Below the pieces are notes generated by a model. It was not told the origin of the DNA and made no database searches. It saw only the letters and a program-made list of their open reading frames with translations. 60,580 bases of DNA. Origin: Bacteroidia bacterium (GTDB lineage: Bacteria > Bacteroidota > Bacteroidia > J057 > JAIXKT01). Each line of letters begins with the position of its first letter. Position 1 is the stretch's first letter. Positions 58,836 to 60,580 of this stretch are shown piece by piece. Both the position numbers and the translations under genes were made by a program. The stretch lies in contig JAIXKT010000019.1 in assembly GCA_026932145.1 (NCBI GenBank), positions 53,723 to 114,302 of the forward strand. The letters run 5' to 3'.

Positions 58836-58848
58836 CTATAACGGCAGT
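58836..58848 (-). other. Partial attC-like site D, cut by IS1182
   Basis: Plus strand CTATAAC then GGCAGT. Minus strand ACTGCC-GTTATAG, the same CTGCC-GTTAT end as in sites A and C. The rest is replaced by the inserted IS1182-like element; the other half would lie beyond 60573. Confidence 0.65.
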
Positions 58849-60573
58849 CTGTCTAATAACTTCCTTTCTCCGTTAATTTCTTTCACTAATCTACACATTA
58901 ATTTCAATTTTAAGCAACTTTAAAAAGTCTTTTTTCAAAATAGATTTCTCTAAAATGAAAAATAAAGTGCTGTGAAAACGGCTTAAATTTGCTTGTGGAG
59001 AGCGAAAAATAAAAGCCAAGTTCTCTTAGGAACTTTTTGAGCAGGTTTGGGTCTAAAATATTGAAGATTCTACGGAGGTTGAATGCGGTAAAAATCAATC
59101 CAACATCTGCCGAAGCTCTATTGATACCTTGTTTTGTCATGATGTAAGAATAATCCCATTGTCTTTTGATGATTCCAAATGGGTGTTCTACAATCGCTTG
59201 CCGTTTTTGATATTGTTCGTATCGCTCTTGGATGCGTTGTTTGTTTTCCTCGAGTAAATGTGCATAAGCCGTGCGTTCAATGATTCTTCCTCTATTTCTG
59301 GAGGTTTTGGTGCAACGCTCGTAAACAGGACAAGTTTTGCAGGCGGTAGTTTTGTATTGTTGCATTGCCACAGACTCCTGCTTTTTTCGCCCTTGGTGAT
59401 TTCTGCTTTTTTGATACCAATTTCCGTTGCTAGAAAGCGTTTCTCCTTGCGGACAAGTATAAGTGTTGTTTTCGCTATTGTAAATAAAGTTGGAAACATT
59501 GTAGGAAGGATCGGGAGCCATGGAAGAAGATGAGATGTCGGGAACGGCCACCAAGACTTCTACACCCAATTCGTCTGCTTTCACAAATTCTGAACCTGTG
59601 TGATAGCCCTTGTCAAACAGGGCTGTAAAATCATTGTGCTCGAGTACTTCTACTGCCTGCTCCAACATACTTCCCATAGCTTTGGAATCGTTTTCATTGG
59701 TAACTTCAAAATTGATGGGAATGTTATGTTTAGCATCAACGGTTGATTGCACATTGTATGCAACTTCAGTAATGTAATTGCGAATAATGAGCTGTCTGCT
59801 ATCCGGGTCTGAGGTGGATATTTGGACTTCACCCGATTCTTCGAGCTGTTTTTCTAAGTCGTGGTATTTTTGCTTGTGAAAGAGGTGTTCTTCGATTTTC
59901 TTTTGTGCTTTTGCCTTTTGTTCGCTATCACCATCTTCTTGCGCAAGAACAGCGTTATATTCTTCCAGCTTTGCTTCAATGTAAGCCAAATGACGGTCGA
60001 TTTTCTTTTGATTAAAGTTGTTCTTTTTTGAATTCTGTGCTCGCAATTTTGTGCCATCACCTGCCAAGAGTTTACCGCCAATCAACTCAAAGTTTTTGGC
60101 AAGTTCTACCGTTGCCCGAAACACTTTCTTAATAGCCTTTGGATTATCTTTTCTAAAGTTGGAGATCGTGTTGTGGTCAGGTACTAAATTCCGCATCAAC
60201 CATTTTACTTCCATATTGCGCACACATTCTTTTTCTAATTGTCGAGAAGAGCGAATGCGGTTCAAATAACCGTAGATAAACAACTTCAACAAATCCGAAG
60301 GATGATAAGAAGGTCTTCCGCCTTGCTCGTTTTGTTTTGATTCCGAAAACCCAAATTCACCCAAAGGCAAACTATCCACAAACAAATCAATCAACCGAAC
60401 TTCGTTATCTTGCTCAATGAGTTCTTCCAAACTGTAAAACTCCACTTGATTTCTATTTTTACCAATGATATATTTCATAAGGCAAATATACTGAAAATCA
60501 AACGGATAAGCTAATTATTTAGAGATAAGTTATTAACAATCAATGAGTTAATAAAGAAGAGGTTTTTAGACAG
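58849..60573. mobile_element. IS1182-family insertion sequence
   Basis: The element is bounded by imperfect inverted ends beginning CTGTCTAA-(T/A)-AAC-(T/C)-TC: CTGTCTAATAACTTC at 58849 and its complement ending at 60573 (GAGGTTTTTAGACAG). One transposase gene fills it. The outer few bases differ between the ends, so the border is accurate only to a few bases; the right flank has just seven bases in the window, so no target duplication can be checked. Confidence 0.85.
58910..60478 (-). CDS. IS1182-family transposase
   Basis: A 522-residue DDE transposase. The DUF772 N-terminal domain has GGRPSYHPSDLLKLFIYGYL and MRNLVPDHNTISNFRKDN; the catalytic core has LAGDGTKLRAQNSKKN (first Asp), VDAKHNIPINFEVTNENDSK, FDKGYHTGSEFVKADELGVE (second Asp), and VEHPFGIIKRQWDYSYIMTK (E region), with a cysteine-rich TCPQGE ... 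CKTCPVYERCTK insert typical of IS1182. The reading frame is intact. It starts 95 bp inside the right end of the element. Confidence 0.95.
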   Translation of the reverse strand: MKYIIGKNRNQVEFYSLEELIEQDNEVRLIDLFVDSLPLGEFGFSESKQNEQGGRPSYHPSDLLKLFIYGYLNRIRSSRQLEKECVRNMEVKWLMRNLVPDHNTISNFRKDNPKAIKKVFRATVELAKNFELIGGKLLAGDGTKLRAQNSKKNNFNQKKIDRHLAYIEAKLEEYNAVLAQEDGDSEQKAKAQKKIEEHLFHKQKYHDLEKQLEESGEVQISTSDPDSRQLIIRNYITEVAYNVQSTVDAKHNIPINFEVTNENDSKAMGSMLEQAVEVLEHNDFTALFDKGYHTGSEFVKADELGVEVLVAVPDISSSSMAPDPSYNVSNFIYNSENNTYTCPQGETLSSNGNWYQKSRNHQGRKKQESVAMQQYKTTACKTCPVYERCTKTSRNRGRIIERTAYAHLLEENKQRIQERYEQYQKRQAIVEHPFGIIKRQWDYSYIMTKQGINRASADVGLIFTAFNLRRIFNILDPNLLKKFLRELGFYFSLSTSKFKPFSQHFIFHFREIYFEKRLFKVA

Positions 60574-60580
60574 TTTGACG

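Overview
The window looks like a chromosome segment of a Bacteroidota bacterium. The signs are type IX secretion (T9SS) sorting domains of both the 'YPNP' type-A kind and the gliding-motility type-B kind, PKD and SBBP surface proteins, DUF4293, BatA/B- and BatC-like proteins, a two-component-E1 pyruvate dehydrogenase, and many promoter boxes of the phylum's TAnnTTTG -7 type. No genus can be named from the sequence alone.

Positions 1 to about 38,900 are an ordinary core region of roughly balanced GC. It holds a TerC protein, an MFS transporter, a queuosine-precursor transporter, RNase Z, an acidic-tailed STAS protein, PurC, a probably highly expressed three-gene unit for a 1.2-kDa-residue-scale T9SS surface protein (about 1,200 residues) and two lipoproteins (6.6-11.9 kb), an XRE regulator, DUF4293, a thiolase, TruA, a LOG/Rieske/PfkB operon, a polyprenyl diphosphate synthase, a type-B T9SS protein, PdhB, MtaB, a 1,696-residue lamin-tail-domain protein, Asd, a cytochrome-b5-like protein, and a five-gene operon joining a peptide ABC importer (substrate-binding protein plus two enlarged permeases) to a VWA protein and a TPR protein. 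An FkbM methyltransferase and a tRNA-Ser/Pro/Arg cluster close the region. Two intergenic arrays built of dyad-symmetric units (23 bp at 1-103, 17 bp at 22,991-23,192) stand out.

Just after tRNA-Arg (38,899) the composition drops sharply to AT-rich and the gene content becomes accessory: an RHS C-terminal remnant, an ATPase of the AAA/DUF4143 type, a run of intact and broken T9SS cargo genes, three kinds of insertion element (IS1634-, IS91- and IS1182-like) and several long imperfect palindromes between genes.

The main discovery is that these palindromes behave as integron attC sites. Read on the minus strand, four successive segments (58,842-58,071; 57,886-56,922; 56,803-55,529; 55,410-49,340) each start with a GTTNNNN heptamer and end with its exact reverse complement, with genes on the minus strand lying just after the first and just before the second. 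This is the R'/R'' rule of integron gene cassettes. The cassettes carry an HdeD-like membrane protein, an outer-membrane-barrel-like protein, a putative PD-(D/E)XK nuclease with a partner, and a pair of T9SS-secreted surface proteins. No integron integrase is in the window; by orientation it would be expected beyond the right edge. An IS91-like element and two solo copies of its putative terminal hairpin, always abutting GTTA, are interleaved with the cassettes, and one copy truncates a T9SS gene.
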